64,000 bases of DNA from contig NZ_RBZW01000058.1 in the NCBI RefSeq assembly GCF_006543045.1, positions 186,001 to 250,000 on the forward strand. The letters run 5' to 3'. Positions 34,890-43,864 of the stretch are shown piece by piece; position 1 is the stretch's first letter, and each line of letters begins with the position of its first letter. Under the pieces are notes generated by a model that worked only from the letters and a program-made list of their open reading frames with translations, had not been told where the DNA came from and searched no databases. A program made the position numbers and the translations under genes. Origin of the DNA: Salinadaptatus halalkaliphilus. Its GTDB lineage: Archaea; Halobacteriota; Halobacteria; Halobacteriales; Natrialbaceae.

Positions 34890-35492
34890 TCACTCGGAGT
34901 GAGACCGCATCGGGATCGAACGAACGCCCCAGGAGTCACTGTTGCGGACGGTACGGACGACTCGTTCGGCGAGCAGGAGGCCCACGGCGACCACGAAGAG
35001 GTTCGCGGCCGCCTCCCAGAACCCGTTCTCGCTCTGGATCGACGGATCGACGGCGAGCACCGCGAAAACGGTCCCCGCACAGAACAGGACCAGACTCAAC
35101 TGAAAGCCCGCGAGCACGAGCGTTCGCAACCCGGCCGGATTCCGGAGTCGCAGAAAGTCGCCCAGCGACAGCGTCTCGAGGGGCGTGTCGTAGGCCAGCG
35201 CCTGCTGTCCCTCGGGGGAGAGCGGCCAGTTCGATTCGGGGTGGTTGACGTAGTACAGCGTGATCGACTCGGGGTAGGTTTCGGCGGCGACGATATCGAT
35301 CTCGCGGAGTTCGGCGAGACGGTTGCGGACGGTCTCCTTGCTGACGTCGGGCCTGACGCGTGCTCGAATCTGCTGGGCGGAGAAGAACGGGCGGTCGGCC
35401 TCGATCATCGTCTCGATAACGTGACGTTGAGTGAGCTTTTTGTTGAGTTCCGGATCGAGCCGGTCGTCGATCCAGGCGGGGAGCGCGGTCAT
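34890..35492 (-). CDS. Membrane-anchored winged-helix protein
   Basis: A 200-aa protein. Residues about 15-75 form a winged helix (LTQRHVIETMIEADRPFFSA, then SKETVRNRLAELREIDIVAA). Two membrane helices follow at about 120-145 (LVLAGFQLSLVLFCAGTVFA) and 158-180 (AANLFVVAVGLLLAERVV). This architecture, DNA-binding head and C-terminal membrane anchor, recurs in haloarchaea with unknown targets. It could regulate its own operon with the DUF4870 gene; that is inference. Confidence 0.72.
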   Translation of the reverse strand: MTALPAWIDDRLDPELNKKLTQRHVIETMIEADRPFFSAQQIRARVRPDVSKETVRNRLAELREIDIVAAETYPESITLYYVNHPESNWPLSPEGQQALAYDTPLETLSLGDFLRLRNPAGLRTLVLAGFQLSLVLFCAGTVFAVLAVDPSIQSENGFWEAAANLFVVAVGLLLAERVVRTVRNSDSWGVRSIPMRSHSE

Positions 35493-35716
35493 CGGTGGTC
35501 GACCGAACGGGCAGCGACGATGTAAACCCTGGTATCGATTTGGCGGACGCCAAACTCCGTTTCACGCCTCACAACCCCGTTTTGCCGGGCGCCGATGACA
35601 GTGTCAATGCGGGTATCACCGCCGCGCGACCCGCCAATCCGTAAGAGGGTTTGGAGTGGGCGACCGCGAAAATTGGCTGGCGGTTTATGCCGTTGCTGGC
35701 GCTCGAGTCGGGATAC
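35493..35716. other. Divergent intergenic region upstream of the split lipoprotein gene
   Basis: About 220 bases between divergent genes. It probably holds both promoters. No further gene or clear operator seen. Confidence 0.4.
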
Positions 35717-36723
35717 ATGAAGCGCCGAACGTACCTGAGCGCGAATATCGCATCGATCCCGATCGTCGCCGGCTGTCTCGGTGAACCGTCGACTGATACG
35801 GATTGCTGTAACGATTTATCGGCGCAACCGCCGTCCGGGTCGCGGTTGCGCCGGAAATGACTTACAGTAAACCGTATGAGTCGGGGACATCCGACGACGG
35901 CGGGTCCGACAGCACAGACGACGCGGGCGAACGTCCACCGGACGAGGATTCGAACGACGATTCCACGGACGACGACGAACGGAACGACACCGCACCGGAA
36001 GACATCGTTGAGTCCTACATCGAGGCCGCTCGAGACGAAGATCTCGAGGGGATCGAAGCCGCCGTCCACAGTGAGAGTCCCCTCGACCCGTCCGGCTACG
36101 CGGACGAGGACCTGACGGTCGATTTCGACGGCATCCCGGCCACGGGCGACTACGAGACCGAGACGGTCACCGAGGACGCGACGGCCGCGGATGTCCTCGC
36201 ACTCGAGGACGCCTCGTTTTTCTTCGGCGAAGACGACCTCGAGCGCGCGCTCGGCAACGAGACCAGGCTGGTCGCCCTCGAGTGGAACACCGAGTCCGAC
36301 GCGAACGAAGCGGTTTGGGTACTCACGACCGAAGACGGAGAGTGGGTGGTCTTCTGGATCGGTGAGGAAGACGAGACGCCGGACAATCCCGAGGCGGTCT
36401 TCGACGATCCGATCGAAGACGAGGATGGGGATGTCCTCAAGCGGATCGAGTACGATGTCGACGCCGGTGATGGGTTCGAGGACGGCCACGCGGACGACTC
36501 GCTGGTCTTCGCCGAGGTTCACCTCACCGACGACCCAGGTCTCGAGGCCGACCGAATCGAGGTCGAGACGACGATCGAGGGGTACGAAGGCTCGGTCGAA
36601 GGCGCGTGGGCCGACGCCTGGCTCCTCGTCTCCCTCCACGATGAGGGCGACCAGATCGTCGTCACTGCAGTCGTCGATGGCGACGACGAGATCGTCCACC
36701 GCGAACACTACACCCCCGCGTAA
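35717..36723 (+). pseudogene. Lipoprotein gene split by a palindromic element
   Basis: The first part encodes a lipoprotein signal, MKRRTYLSANIASIPIVAGC, then LGEPST, and runs into the element at 35794, where it stops (TGA at 35858-35860). The second part, another frame, continues ESGTSDDGGSDSTDD and a soluble domain (DIVESYIEAARDEDLEGIEA ... VVAVVDGDDEIVHREHY-like end). Deleting 83 bp (element plus one TGA) joins ...GEPST-ESGTSDD... in frame and gives a 307-codon lipoprotein. As it stands, the signal is cut from the body; only a leaderless cytosolic fragment from 35857 could be made. Family unknown; acidic and haloarchaeal in character. Confidence 0.85.
35794..35879. repeat. Palindromic mobile-type element, copy 5, inserted in a lipoprotein gene
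   Basis: TGA-TACGGATTGCTGTAACG...CTTACAGTAAACCGTA-TGA, nearly identical to copy 2. Net insertion is 83 bp, which shifts the frame. Pre-insertion sequence reads TCGACTGAGTCGGGG, an uninterrupted reading frame. This is the clearest evidence in the window that the family is or was mobile and duplicates TGA. Confidence 0.93.
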
Positions 36724-36791
36724 CCGATCGCTACTCGAGAGATCGAGCCGGAAGGCATACCTTCAACTCCCTCGAGTACGCTCCTACAGCT

Positions 36792-37457
36792 ATGCCAGAG
36801 GCGGTCGTCTTCGACCTCGACTACACGCTCGCGGTCCCGACGCGCGATCGGGAGACAGTGCTCCAGGAGGCCGTCGACGCCGCCGACGCACCCGCGTTGA
36901 CACGCGAGGAGTATCTCGCAGCCCACCGGCGAAATCTCACGCGCGAGACGCGCGAACCGATCTTCGCCGATCTGCTCGCCGATCAGGACACCGACACGGA
37001 CCCCGCCGAACTGGCGACGGCCTACCGCGAGACGATCGCGTCAGTGATCGAGCCGCTGCCGGGCGTCGAGGCGATGCTCGCAGACCTCAAACGCGACTAC
37101 CGCGTCGGGCTCCTGACGAACGGGCCCGTCCGCGCCCAGCGGGACAAACTCGAGACGCTGGGCTGGACTGAGAGCTTCGACGCCGCGCTCGTGACCGGCG
37201 AACTCGAGGCCGGCAAGCCCGATCCGCGCGCGTTCGAGGCGATCGCGGACGCACTCGGGGTCGACCCCACGGCGACGGTCTACGTCGGCGACGAGCTCGA
37301 GGCCGATATCGTCGGGGCGACCGAGGCCGGCATGGACGCGATCCAGGTGCTTCTCGAGGACGGCCCCGGCCCCGATTCGCGAGCCATCGCCCACGTCGAA
37401 CAGGGGTCGGTAGCGTCGACCGTTCCGGACCTGATCACGAGTCTCGAGCGTCTCTGA
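36792..37457 (+). CDS. HAD superfamily hydrolase (phosphatase-like)
   Basis: A 221-aa HAD hydrolase with all four motifs: nucleophile DLDYTL (Asp10 region, VVFDLDYTLAVPT), motif II LLTNG (about residue 110), motif III Lys in GKPDPRAFEA, and motif IV VGDELEADIVGA. A helical cap lies between I and II. Probably dephosphorylates a small sugar or nucleotide phosphate; the substrate cannot be told. Its 3' end overlaps the convergent neighbour by 23 bp. Confidence 0.87.
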   Translation: MPEAVVFDLDYTLAVPTRDRETVLQEAVDAADAPALTREEYLAAHRRNLTRETREPIFADLLADQDTDTDPAELATAYRETIASVIEPLPGVEAMLADLKRDYRVGLLTNGPVRAQRDKLETLGWTESFDAALVTGELEAGKPDPRAFEAIADALGVDPTATVYVGDELEADIVGATEAGMDAIQVLLEDGPGPDSRAIAHVEQGSVASTVPDLITSLERL

Positions 37458-37857
37458 CGACCGCCTGGACGACATCGGCCGCCCGTTTAACCGCTGCACC
37501 GTTTTCGACGAACACGAGGGTTCGTGGCGGCTCGGTTGCTTTCGGACGGACCCGCAACTCGGATTTCCGGGCCGTCTCTGCAGCAGTTTCTTGGGATGTC
37601 TCGACCTCGAGGCGCGCTCGATCGTCCTGGACGAACACGCTGGCGAACCGGCGCCCCGTTTCAGCGTCGTCGTCCGGGTCGGCGTCGGTGTCAGCGAACG
37701 CGATGTCGTAGGCACGTGCGCCATCGGCCGTCGGCTCGACATCTCGGTCAGCGTTCGTGACGACGACAGCCTCGAGACCGCCGTCGTTCCGGCCCTCGAG
37801 TTCGGACGCGAGCAACTGGGCGATCCGTTTGCCGTCGGAAATCTGCTCCTCGACCAT
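37435..37857 (-). CDS. Conserved haloarchaeal-type protein of unknown function
   Basis: A 140-aa soluble protein starting MVEEQISDGKRIAQLLASEL, with a charged middle (DIAFADTDADPDDDAETGRR) and a helical end (AAVKRAADVVQAVVRDARDS). No catalytic motif, signal or membrane span recognised. The fold looks alpha/beta. ATG at 37857 is the first start giving protein-like sequence. It converges on the HAD gene with a 23-bp overlap. Confidence 0.6.
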   Translation of the reverse strand: MVEEQISDGKRIAQLLASELEGRNDGGLEAVVVTNADRDVEPTADGARAYDIAFADTDADPDDDAETGRRFASVFVQDDRARLEVETSQETAAETARKSELRVRPKATEPPRTLVFVENGAAVKRAADVVQAVVRDARDS

Positions 37858-38121
37858 GTCGGTGCTGGGTTGGGGAGGGACAAACGCGCTTCGACTCGCC
37901 AATCGATGGGCCACACATTGTACTCTCGGAGAAACCGGTTCACGGTCCCCCTGCATGCGAACGGCCGTCGCCGGCGTCGACACCGGTGAGTCGTGATCGG
38001 ATAGGGACAGCCTGTTGTCCGACAGTACACGGTGACACCATATCCAGGTTCGGTACAAAACCGAGTCTCCTATCGGATTGTTACGATCCACGTTGGCCGA
38101 CTACTGGCGTCTCGTGGCCGT

Positions 38122-38559
38122 CTAGACGCGAACCGTCGTCGGATCGATCCAGAGTACGAAGTCGTCCTCCCGTCGAACAATGCCGGCGATGCCATCGCCC
38201 TTGACCGAGGTGTCGACCGTATTCGTCTCGAGCTTGCTGACCTGTTGGACTTCGTCCGCGAGCCAGCCGATTCGCTCGCTCGAGCCGCGTTTGCGTTTGA
38301 AAACGATGATCCGCTCACCGAGATCCTCGGTATCGTCGGTACTGTCGTCGAACACTTCGCGGAGGTTGACGATTTTGGTCGTCTCCCCGCGAAGGTCCAT
38401 CACGCCTTCGACGTGTGGTGGGGTGTTTGGAATCCCCGTCAGTTTGTCCGTGTTGACGATCTCTGCGACGTAGCCGATGTCGACGCAGTAGCGAGTCTCC
38501 CCGAGCGTAAACTCGAGGACATCCGTACTCGTCGGTTGGGTCGATTTCGTTGAAGCCAT
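38122..38559 (-). CDS. cheW: Chemotaxis coupling protein CheW
   Basis: A 145-aa single CheW domain that links transducers to CheA. Recognisable segments are VLEFTLGETRYCVDIGYVAE, GVMDLRGETTKIVNLREVF (the classic V-x-x-L-R-G turn) and GWLADEVQQVSKL. It lies 19 nt after the longer CheW gene in the same direction, so parA, the long cheW and this gene are probably one operon. Confidence 0.92.
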   Translation of the reverse strand: MASTKSTQPTSTDVLEFTLGETRYCVDIGYVAEIVNTDKLTGIPNTPPHVEGVMDLRGETTKIVNLREVFDDSTDDTEDLGERIIVFKRKRGSSERIGWLADEVQQVSKLETNTVDTSVKGDGIAGIVRREDDFVLWIDPTTVRV

Positions 38560-38578
38560 AGATTGTTGTCTGGAGGAG

Positions 38579-39685
38579 TTACCCGGTGTGTTCGATGAGC
38601 GTGGCGGTGTCGAGCCACGTCACGAGCTCGGTTCGATCGTCGGTCGATTTCTTGATGATACCGTTGATGAACTCGTGCTCTTCGGCGGCGTCCATGACGC
38701 TGGCCGTTTCGTCGATCTGCGACGTTCGGTAGGTCACGGCCTGGGAGACATCCGTGACGCGAACGCCGAGTTTCTGTTTGTCGTCGTCGCGTTCCAAGAC
38801 GACGATGTACTGGTCGTCGCTGCGCTCGTTTCGCTCGATGTCGAGCATGACTGTGGGATCGAGGACGGCCGTAATTTCGCCGCGAAGGTCGGTGACGCCA
38901 TCGATCGCGTCCGGACCGCGCGGGAATCGCGTGATCTCTTTCATCTCGACGATCGCACTGATTTGCTCGATTTCGACCGCGTATCGGCTGTCGTTGAGGT
39001 AAAACTCGAGCATTTGGATGGTATCGTCGTCGTCGTGAGTCGAGGCGACGAGACTGTCACCTTGCTCGAAGACCGCGGCGCCACGCCCGGCCGCTCCCGC
39101 GCCATAGCCCTCCGTGTCGGCGACCGCTGCAGCGTCAGCGGTCGCCTCGTCGCCGATGTCGTCGACGAACTCGGACATGATACTCGCGTCGGCGATCGCG
39201 CCGCCGAATGCCGACTCGGCCGATTGTTGGCTGTCGACCATCGGGCTCGCTTCGTGGTCGCTCACCGTCGGTTCGGCCGCGTCGGCCGCCGGAATAGACG
39301 ATTCGTCGAACGTAAGTTCGTCGCCGGCATCGGTCGACGCCGATCCGTCGCTCGAGACTGGTTCTGACGCGACACTCGGTGGAGCCGGCTGCTCGTCGGT
39401 CGACGAGCCGGCTGCTGACTCCGTCTCTCCTGGGTGTGAGGGATCGTCGTCGGAATCGTCTTCGGCTTCCGTGTTCTCCGCGACGGCATCGGAGTCTTCG
39501 GCGGCCGTCTCGGCGTCTCCAGCAGCGTCGTCCTCCGTTGCCGACCCGTTTCCGTCGGGTACGGCCTCCTCGTCGGTAGTTCCGGCGTCACCCTCGTCCG
39601 GGGCGTCGCCGGACTGTTCGTCGTCTCCATCGCTCGAGCGTCGGTTCCGTAGATCACGAATGCGCCGTGCTCTGTCGTCTGTCAT
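38579..39685 (-). CDS. CheW-domain protein with long acidic N-terminal region
   Basis: A 368-aa protein. Residues about 1-235 are low-complexity and highly acidic (MTDDRARRIRDLRNRR, then long runs rich in D, E, S, A and G). Residues about 240-368 are a complete CheW domain (QMLEFYLNDSRYAVEIEQ, GVTDLRGEITAVLDPTVM, LGVRVTDVSQAVTY). It is thus a CheW tethered to an intrinsically disordered arm. Its ATG overlaps the parA stop (ATGA), linking its synthesis to the ParA-like ATPase. The arm could bind or space arrays; this is inference. Confidence 0.85.
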   Translation of the reverse strand: MTDDRARRIRDLRNRRSSDGDDEQSGDAPDEGDAGTTDEEAVPDGNGSATEDDAAGDAETAAEDSDAVAENTEAEDDSDDDPSHPGETESAAGSSTDEQPAPPSVASEPVSSDGSASTDAGDELTFDESSIPAADAAEPTVSDHEASPMVDSQQSAESAFGGAIADASIMSEFVDDIGDEATADAAAVADTEGYGAGAAGRGAAVFEQGDSLVASTHDDDDTIQMLEFYLNDSRYAVEIEQISAIVEMKEITRFPRGPDAIDGVTDLRGEITAVLDPTVMLDIERNERSDDQYIVVLERDDDKQKLGVRVTDVSQAVTYRTSQIDETASVMDAAEEHEFINGIIKKSTDDRTELVTWLDTATLIEHTG

Positions 39686-40500
39686 GCTGGTACCTCCTCG
39701 GTTGCGCGTTCGTCCTCGAGTTGCTCGGCCATCGACGCGAACACCGATTCCATATCGACGTTCTCCTCGACGGCAAACACTGACTTTCCGTCGGCGAAGG
39801 CCCGTTGGAGCGCAACGCGTTTGCGCACGCGATACAGCGGCACGTCCGGCAAGGCGTCGTCGAACCACTCGAGCATGTTGTCCGCGGCTTTGGTGTTTTC
39901 GATGCGGTTGGCGACGAGTGCGCGTGGCTCGATTTCGATATCGTGGTCCATTTCGAGGGAGCCGACGTAATCGAACAAGAGTTCGAGCGATCGCTTGCTC
40001 GTCGGTTCTGCCAGCGCCGGAATCACCAGATTCTCCGTCGCGTACAACGCGTTGTCAGTGACGAGTCCGAGATACGGCGGACAGTCGACCACGACGACAT
40101 CGTAGTCCGTCTCGAGTTCGGTCAACACGGCGTCGAGTTTCGTTTCGGGATCGGGTTGCCGAGCGAGCGTCGAGTCGGCGGCGTTCATATCGACGTTGCT
40201 CGCGACGATATCCATCTCGGGATGGTCGTAGACGAGGTCGTCTAGATCGACGTCGGTCGGATCGACGAGCGCGTCTAGCAACGTCGGAGGGTCAGCATCG
40301 TAGGCCTCGAGCAGCCCAAGCCCCTCCGTCGCGTTCCCCTGTGGGTCGAGATCGACGAACAGTACGTCCCGACCGCGTTCGTTCAAGGCACCGGCCAAAT
40401 TAATAGCTACGGTCGTCTTCCCGACGCCTCCTTTTTGATTTGTCACGCAGAGCCGAGCGGATCCCGCCATTCGCTTGGGTCGTTTCGATTCTGCATACAT
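39682..40500 (-). CDS. ParA/Soj family ATPase linked to chemotaxis genes
   Basis: A 272-aa MinD/ParA ATPase with the deviant Walker A NQKGGVGKTTVAINLAGAL (about residues 21-39), Walker A' DLDPQGNATEGLG and Walker B VVVDCPPYLGLV. ParA proteins form dynamic gradients that position DNA or protein arrays. No parB partner is adjacent. Instead two cheW genes follow in the same operon, and cheB-cheA-cheD are divergent. By analogy with bacterial ParC, which positions chemoreceptor arrays, a role in chemotaxis-array placement is a reasonable inference. Confidence 0.85.
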   Translation of the reverse strand: MYAESKRPKRMAGSARLCVTNQKGGVGKTTVAINLAGALNERGRDVLFVDLDPQGNATEGLGLLEAYDADPPTLLDALVDPTDVDLDDLVYDHPEMDIVASNVDMNAADSTLARQPDPETKLDAVLTELETDYDVVVVDCPPYLGLVTDNALYATENLVIPALAEPTSKRSLELLFDYVGSLEMDHDIEIEPRALVANRIENTKAADNMLEWFDDALPDVPLYRVRKRVALQRAFADGKSVFAVEENVDMESVFASMAEQLEDERATEEVPA

Positions 40501-40567
40501 AACTCACACGGCCAAGCAGGCTCGAGGCGCGAGTGTCGCAGCCGTGGCGTCCCCGTTCGGCCGAATT

Positions 40568-40574
40568 CTTTATG
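40568..40574 (+). promoter_or_regulatory. TATA box for the cheB-cheA-cheD operon
   Basis: CTTTATG is centred 28 nt before the ATG at 40599. If real, it makes the small 67-codon frame at 40599 the first gene of the operon. Confidence 0.45.
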
Positions 40575-40598
40575 CGGCGATCATCACAATCCACCCGC

Positions 40599-40802
40599 AT
40601 GGCAGTGAGTGGACCGATCGTCGATACCGCCGACGCGACGATCTCTAACGGCCGCTGCGTCGCCGAGGACCCGCCGAACGGAGGGCAGACGGGCCCGAGG
40701 ACCGGTATCGATCGAATCCGACGACCAACCCCGACGACGGTCGAGCCGATGTTTTCCATGGCCGATTCGATCGATCGTCGGCCCACCGATACCGGTATCT
40801 AA
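40599..40802 (+). CDS. Possible 67-residue protein preceding cheB
   Basis: Starts MAVSGPIVDTADATISNGRC and ends SIDRRPTDTGI. Two things support it: a TATA box at the leaderless distance and a 1-nt stop/start overlap with cheB (TAATG). Against it, the composition is not clearly protein-like and no family is recognised. It may be a leader peptide coupling cheB translation. Confidence 0.4.
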   Translation: MAVSGPIVDTADATISNGRCVAEDPPNGGQTGPRTGIDRIRRPTPTTVEPMFSMADSIDRRPTDTGI

Positions 40803-41851
40803 TGGTTCGAGCTGTTATCGCGGACGATTCGGCGGTGATGCGCGAAACGCTCGGTAAAATCCTCGAGGAGGGCGGGATCGACGTCGTCGGGCGTGCAAAA
40901 GACGGCGTCGAAGCCATCGAGTTGATCGACGAACTCGACCCCGACATCGCGACGGTCGACATCCAGATGCCACGCAAGACCGGCCACGAGGTGATCGCAG
41001 AGGTGATGGCTACAAACCCGACGCCGATGCTCGTTATCAGCTCCCACACGACGAAGAACGCCGACGCGACCTTCGAGGCGCTCGAGGCCGGGGCGGTCGA
41101 TTTCTTCGCGAAGCCATCGGGCGATAACTCGGTCGATATCTGGAGTCGGCAGGACGAGATCGTCGAGCGCGTCGAGGCCGTTGCGGAGGCCGACGTGACG
41201 GGAATGTCGTCGGATCGGTCCGAGCCCGACCGCGAGCCAACGATCGACGCCGACGGCGCGTTTCCGAACGATCCGACGCTCGTCATCGGTGCATCGACCG
41301 GCGGCCCGCGCGTCGTCGAGCGGGTGCTGTCCGAACTGCCCGAACGAGCTGGATTTCGAATTCTGGTAGTACAACACATGGCTGACCACTATACGGAACG
41401 TTTTGCAACGCGTCTCGACGGACGAACGGAGTACGACATTCGAGAAGCTGCCGGCCGGGAGCGAATCGGCCCCGGCGAGGGCGTCCTCGCGAAAGGGGGC
41501 ATCCATCTGGCAGTCTCCGGCAGTAGAAACGGTGACCTCGTCGTCGCACACGACGATGGCCCCGAACGTCACAACGTCAAGCCGGCGATAGATGTGACGA
41601 TGGAAACGGCCGCAGCAACCGTCACCGGCAACCTCGCTGGCGTCATCCTCACCGGCATGGGGGCCGACGGCGCCGAGGGGCTGGCGGCCATCAAAGACGC
41701 CGGCGGCAAGGCGATCGTCCAGGACGAGGATACCTCGCGCGTCTACGGCATGCCGAAAGTCGCCGCCGAACAGGTCGACATCGACATGGTCCTGCCGAAA
41801 GACCGCATCGCCGAAGGGATCACCAACGCCTTCAAGGGGTGGTCGGCGTGA
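40802..41851 (+). CDS. cheB: Chemotaxis protein-glutamate methylesterase CheB
   Basis: A 349-aa two-domain response regulator. The receiver domain has the N-terminal acidic pair in VIADDSAVMRETL and the phospho-acceptor Asp in DPDIATVDIQMPRKTG (near residue 47). The catalytic domain shows the Ser in GASTGGPRVVERVL, the His in VVQHMADHYTERFA and the Asp in ILTGMGADGAEGLAA. It removes methyl groups from transducers for adaptation. Its stop overlaps the cheA GTG start. Confidence 0.95.
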   Translation: MVRAVIADDSAVMRETLGKILEEGGIDVVGRAKDGVEAIELIDELDPDIATVDIQMPRKTGHEVIAEVMATNPTPMLVISSHTTKNADATFEALEAGAVDFFAKPSGDNSVDIWSRQDEIVERVEAVAEADVTGMSSDRSEPDREPTIDADGAFPNDPTLVIGASTGGPRVVERVLSELPERAGFRILVVQHMADHYTERFATRLDGRTEYDIREAAGRERIGPGEGVLAKGGIHLAVSGSRNGDLVVAHDDGPERHNVKPAIDVTMETAAATVTGNLAGVILTGMGADGAEGLAAIKDAGGKAIVQDEDTSRVYGMPKVAAEQVDIDMVLPKDRIAEGITNAFKGWSA

Positions 41852-43824
41852 GCGATCCAACCAGTACCTTCGTCCAGGAGAGCCAAGAGGACATCCAGAA
41901 GCTCAACAATGCACTGCTCGAGCTCGAGGACGCCGCCGACCCGGAGAACTCCGAGGCGATCGAGACGGTGTTCCGGGTCGCACACAACCTGAAAGGAAAC
42001 TTCGGAGTTATGGGCTATACGGACGCGAGCAATATGGCCCACGCCGTCGAGGATCTGCTCGATTGCATCCGAGACGGCGAACTCTCGGTGACCGGCGAGC
42101 GCATGGACCTCATCTTCAGCGGCGTCGACCAACTGGACCAGATGGTCCGGGAGATCTCCGACGACGGTGAGACCGAGACCGATCCCGACGAGACGATCGC
42201 CGAGATCCGTGCCTCGATCGACGCCGGCGAGGATGAAAGAGACGCACAAGCGAGCAACGAGGGTAGCGCCGCCGATACCGTGTCACCCGACGACCTTCCG
42301 CTCGAGGAACTCGTCGCCGATGTCGACGGCGACCTCGAGGACGCCGAGTGTTTGCAGGCCGTCCTCGAGTTCGAACAGACGGGTTCGGAACACGTCGACG
42401 CGATGTTCGTCCTCGACGCCATCGAAGACGAGTACGAGCTCCTGCAGACGGTCCCGGACGGCGAGGCGATCGAAGACGGCGAGTTCGAGGGTAGTTTCGA
42501 AACGTACCTCCTGACCGACTCGAGCGTCGACACCGACGACGTGGCGACGTTCCTCGAGGACAACCGCTATCTCGAGGGTGCACGCGTCACCGATGTTACC
42601 GACGACATCGCCGCGGCCGCGACCGACGACACAGACGACGCCGATGCCGACGATAGCGACCCCGGCACCACCCACGACAGCCAGGAGGTCGAGTCGATCC
42701 GCGTCGACGTCGAACAGGTCGACCAGCTCTACAACCAGGTCGAGGAGATGGTCACGAGCCGGATCAAGCTCCGGAAGATCATCGAGGAGAACGACCTGGT
42801 CGAGGCCGAAGACGAACTCGAGGAACACGGCAAGATCACCTCGAGTCTGCAGGATACCGTCCTCGAGATTCGACTCGTGCCGCTGAAGAAGATCGTCGGC
42901 AACTTCCCGCGGGTCGTCCGGGACATCTCGCGCAAGCAGGACAAAGAGATCGACTTCGAGATGAAAGGGGTCGACATCGAGATGGATCGCTCGATCCTGA
43001 ATGAACTGGGCGATCCGTTGATGCACCTCATTCGAAACGCCGTCGATCACGGGATCGAACCGCCCGAGGTCCGCGAAGAGAAAGGCAAGCCTCGAGAGGG
43101 CACGATCAGGCTCATCGGCGAACGCGAGCGCGATCGCGTCTCGGTGACGGTCCAGGACGACGGTGGCGGGTTAGATGTCGAGGAGATCAAATCGAAAGCG
43201 ATCGACCAGGGCGTTATCACTGAGGAAGAGGGGCGGATGCTCAACGACTCGGAAGTGTACGACCTCATCTTCCACCCCGGCTTCTCGACGACGGACGAGG
43301 TCACCGAAGTCAGCGGGCGCGGCGTCGGGATGGACGTCGTCAACCAGGTCGTTCGCGGCGTCGACGGTTCGATCAACGTCGAAAGCGAGCCCGACGCGGG
43401 GACGAGCGTCACGCTCATGCTGCCGGTGAGCGTTGCGATCGTCCGGGTGCTGTTCGTCACCGTCGGCGACGAGAAGTACGGCGTCCCGATCAAGAATATC
43501 GACGAAATCTCCGAGCGAGAGGACGTGACCATCGAATCCGTCGAAGGACGTGAGACGGTAACCCACGACGACAAGGTCTATCCACTGCTCTCGCTTGCCG
43601 ACAGACTCGACGTGCCAAACGCCGACACAGACGCGGACGACATGGTCGTCCGTATCAAAGACGGCGTCCGGCAGGTCTGTCTGCGCTGTTCGGATGTCGT
43701 CGGCCAGGAAGAGGTCGTCATCAAACCGTTCGAAGGCGTCCTCAGCGGCGCCCCTGGAATCAGCGGTGCCTCGGTCCTTGGTGAAGGGGAAGTCGTCATG
43801 ATCTTGGACGTCGATACGCTGTGA
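41848..43824 (+). CDS. cheA: Chemotaxis histidine kinase CheA
   Basis: A 658-aa kinase beginning at GTG 41848 (GTGA overlap with the cheB stop). HPt domain with phospho-His46 in VFRVAHNLKGNFGVMGY; a CheY/CheB-docking region with acidic linkers; dimerisation domain from about residue 275 (ESIRVDVEQVDQLYNQVEEM); ATP-binding boxes HLIRNAVDHGIE (N), VQDDGGGLD (G1) and GRGVGMDVV (G2); C-terminal CheW-like domain. It phosphorylates CheB and CheY. No cheY or cheR lies nearby, so they must be elsewhere on the genome if the pathway is complete. Confidence 0.95.
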   Translation: MSDPTSTFVQESQEDIQKLNNALLELEDAADPENSEAIETVFRVAHNLKGNFGVMGYTDASNMAHAVEDLLDCIRDGELSVTGERMDLIFSGVDQLDQMVREISDDGETETDPDETIAEIRASIDAGEDERDAQASNEGSAADTVSPDDLPLEELVADVDGDLEDAECLQAVLEFEQTGSEHVDAMFVLDAIEDEYELLQTVPDGEAIEDGEFEGSFETYLLTDSSVDTDDVATFLEDNRYLEGARVTDVTDDIAAAATDDTDDADADDSDPGTTHDSQEVESIRVDVEQVDQLYNQVEEMVTSRIKLRKIIEENDLVEAEDELEEHGKITSSLQDTVLEIRLVPLKKIVGNFPRVVRDISRKQDKEIDFEMKGVDIEMDRSILNELGDPLMHLIRNAVDHGIEPPEVREEKGKPREGTIRLIGERERDRVSVTVQDDGGGLDVEEIKSKAIDQGVITEEEGRMLNDSEVYDLIFHPGFSTTDEVTEVSGRGVGMDVVNQVVRGVDGSINVESEPDAGTSVTLMLPVSVAIVRVLFVTVGDEKYGVPIKNIDEISEREDVTIESVEGRETVTHDDKVYPLLSLADRLDVPNADTDADDMVVRIKDGVRQVCLRCSDVVGQEEVVIKPFEGVLSGAPGISGASVLGEGEVVMILDVDTL

Positions 43825-43864
43825 CTGCACTTCGACCGACGAGTTGCCACGGTTGGAGATTCCC

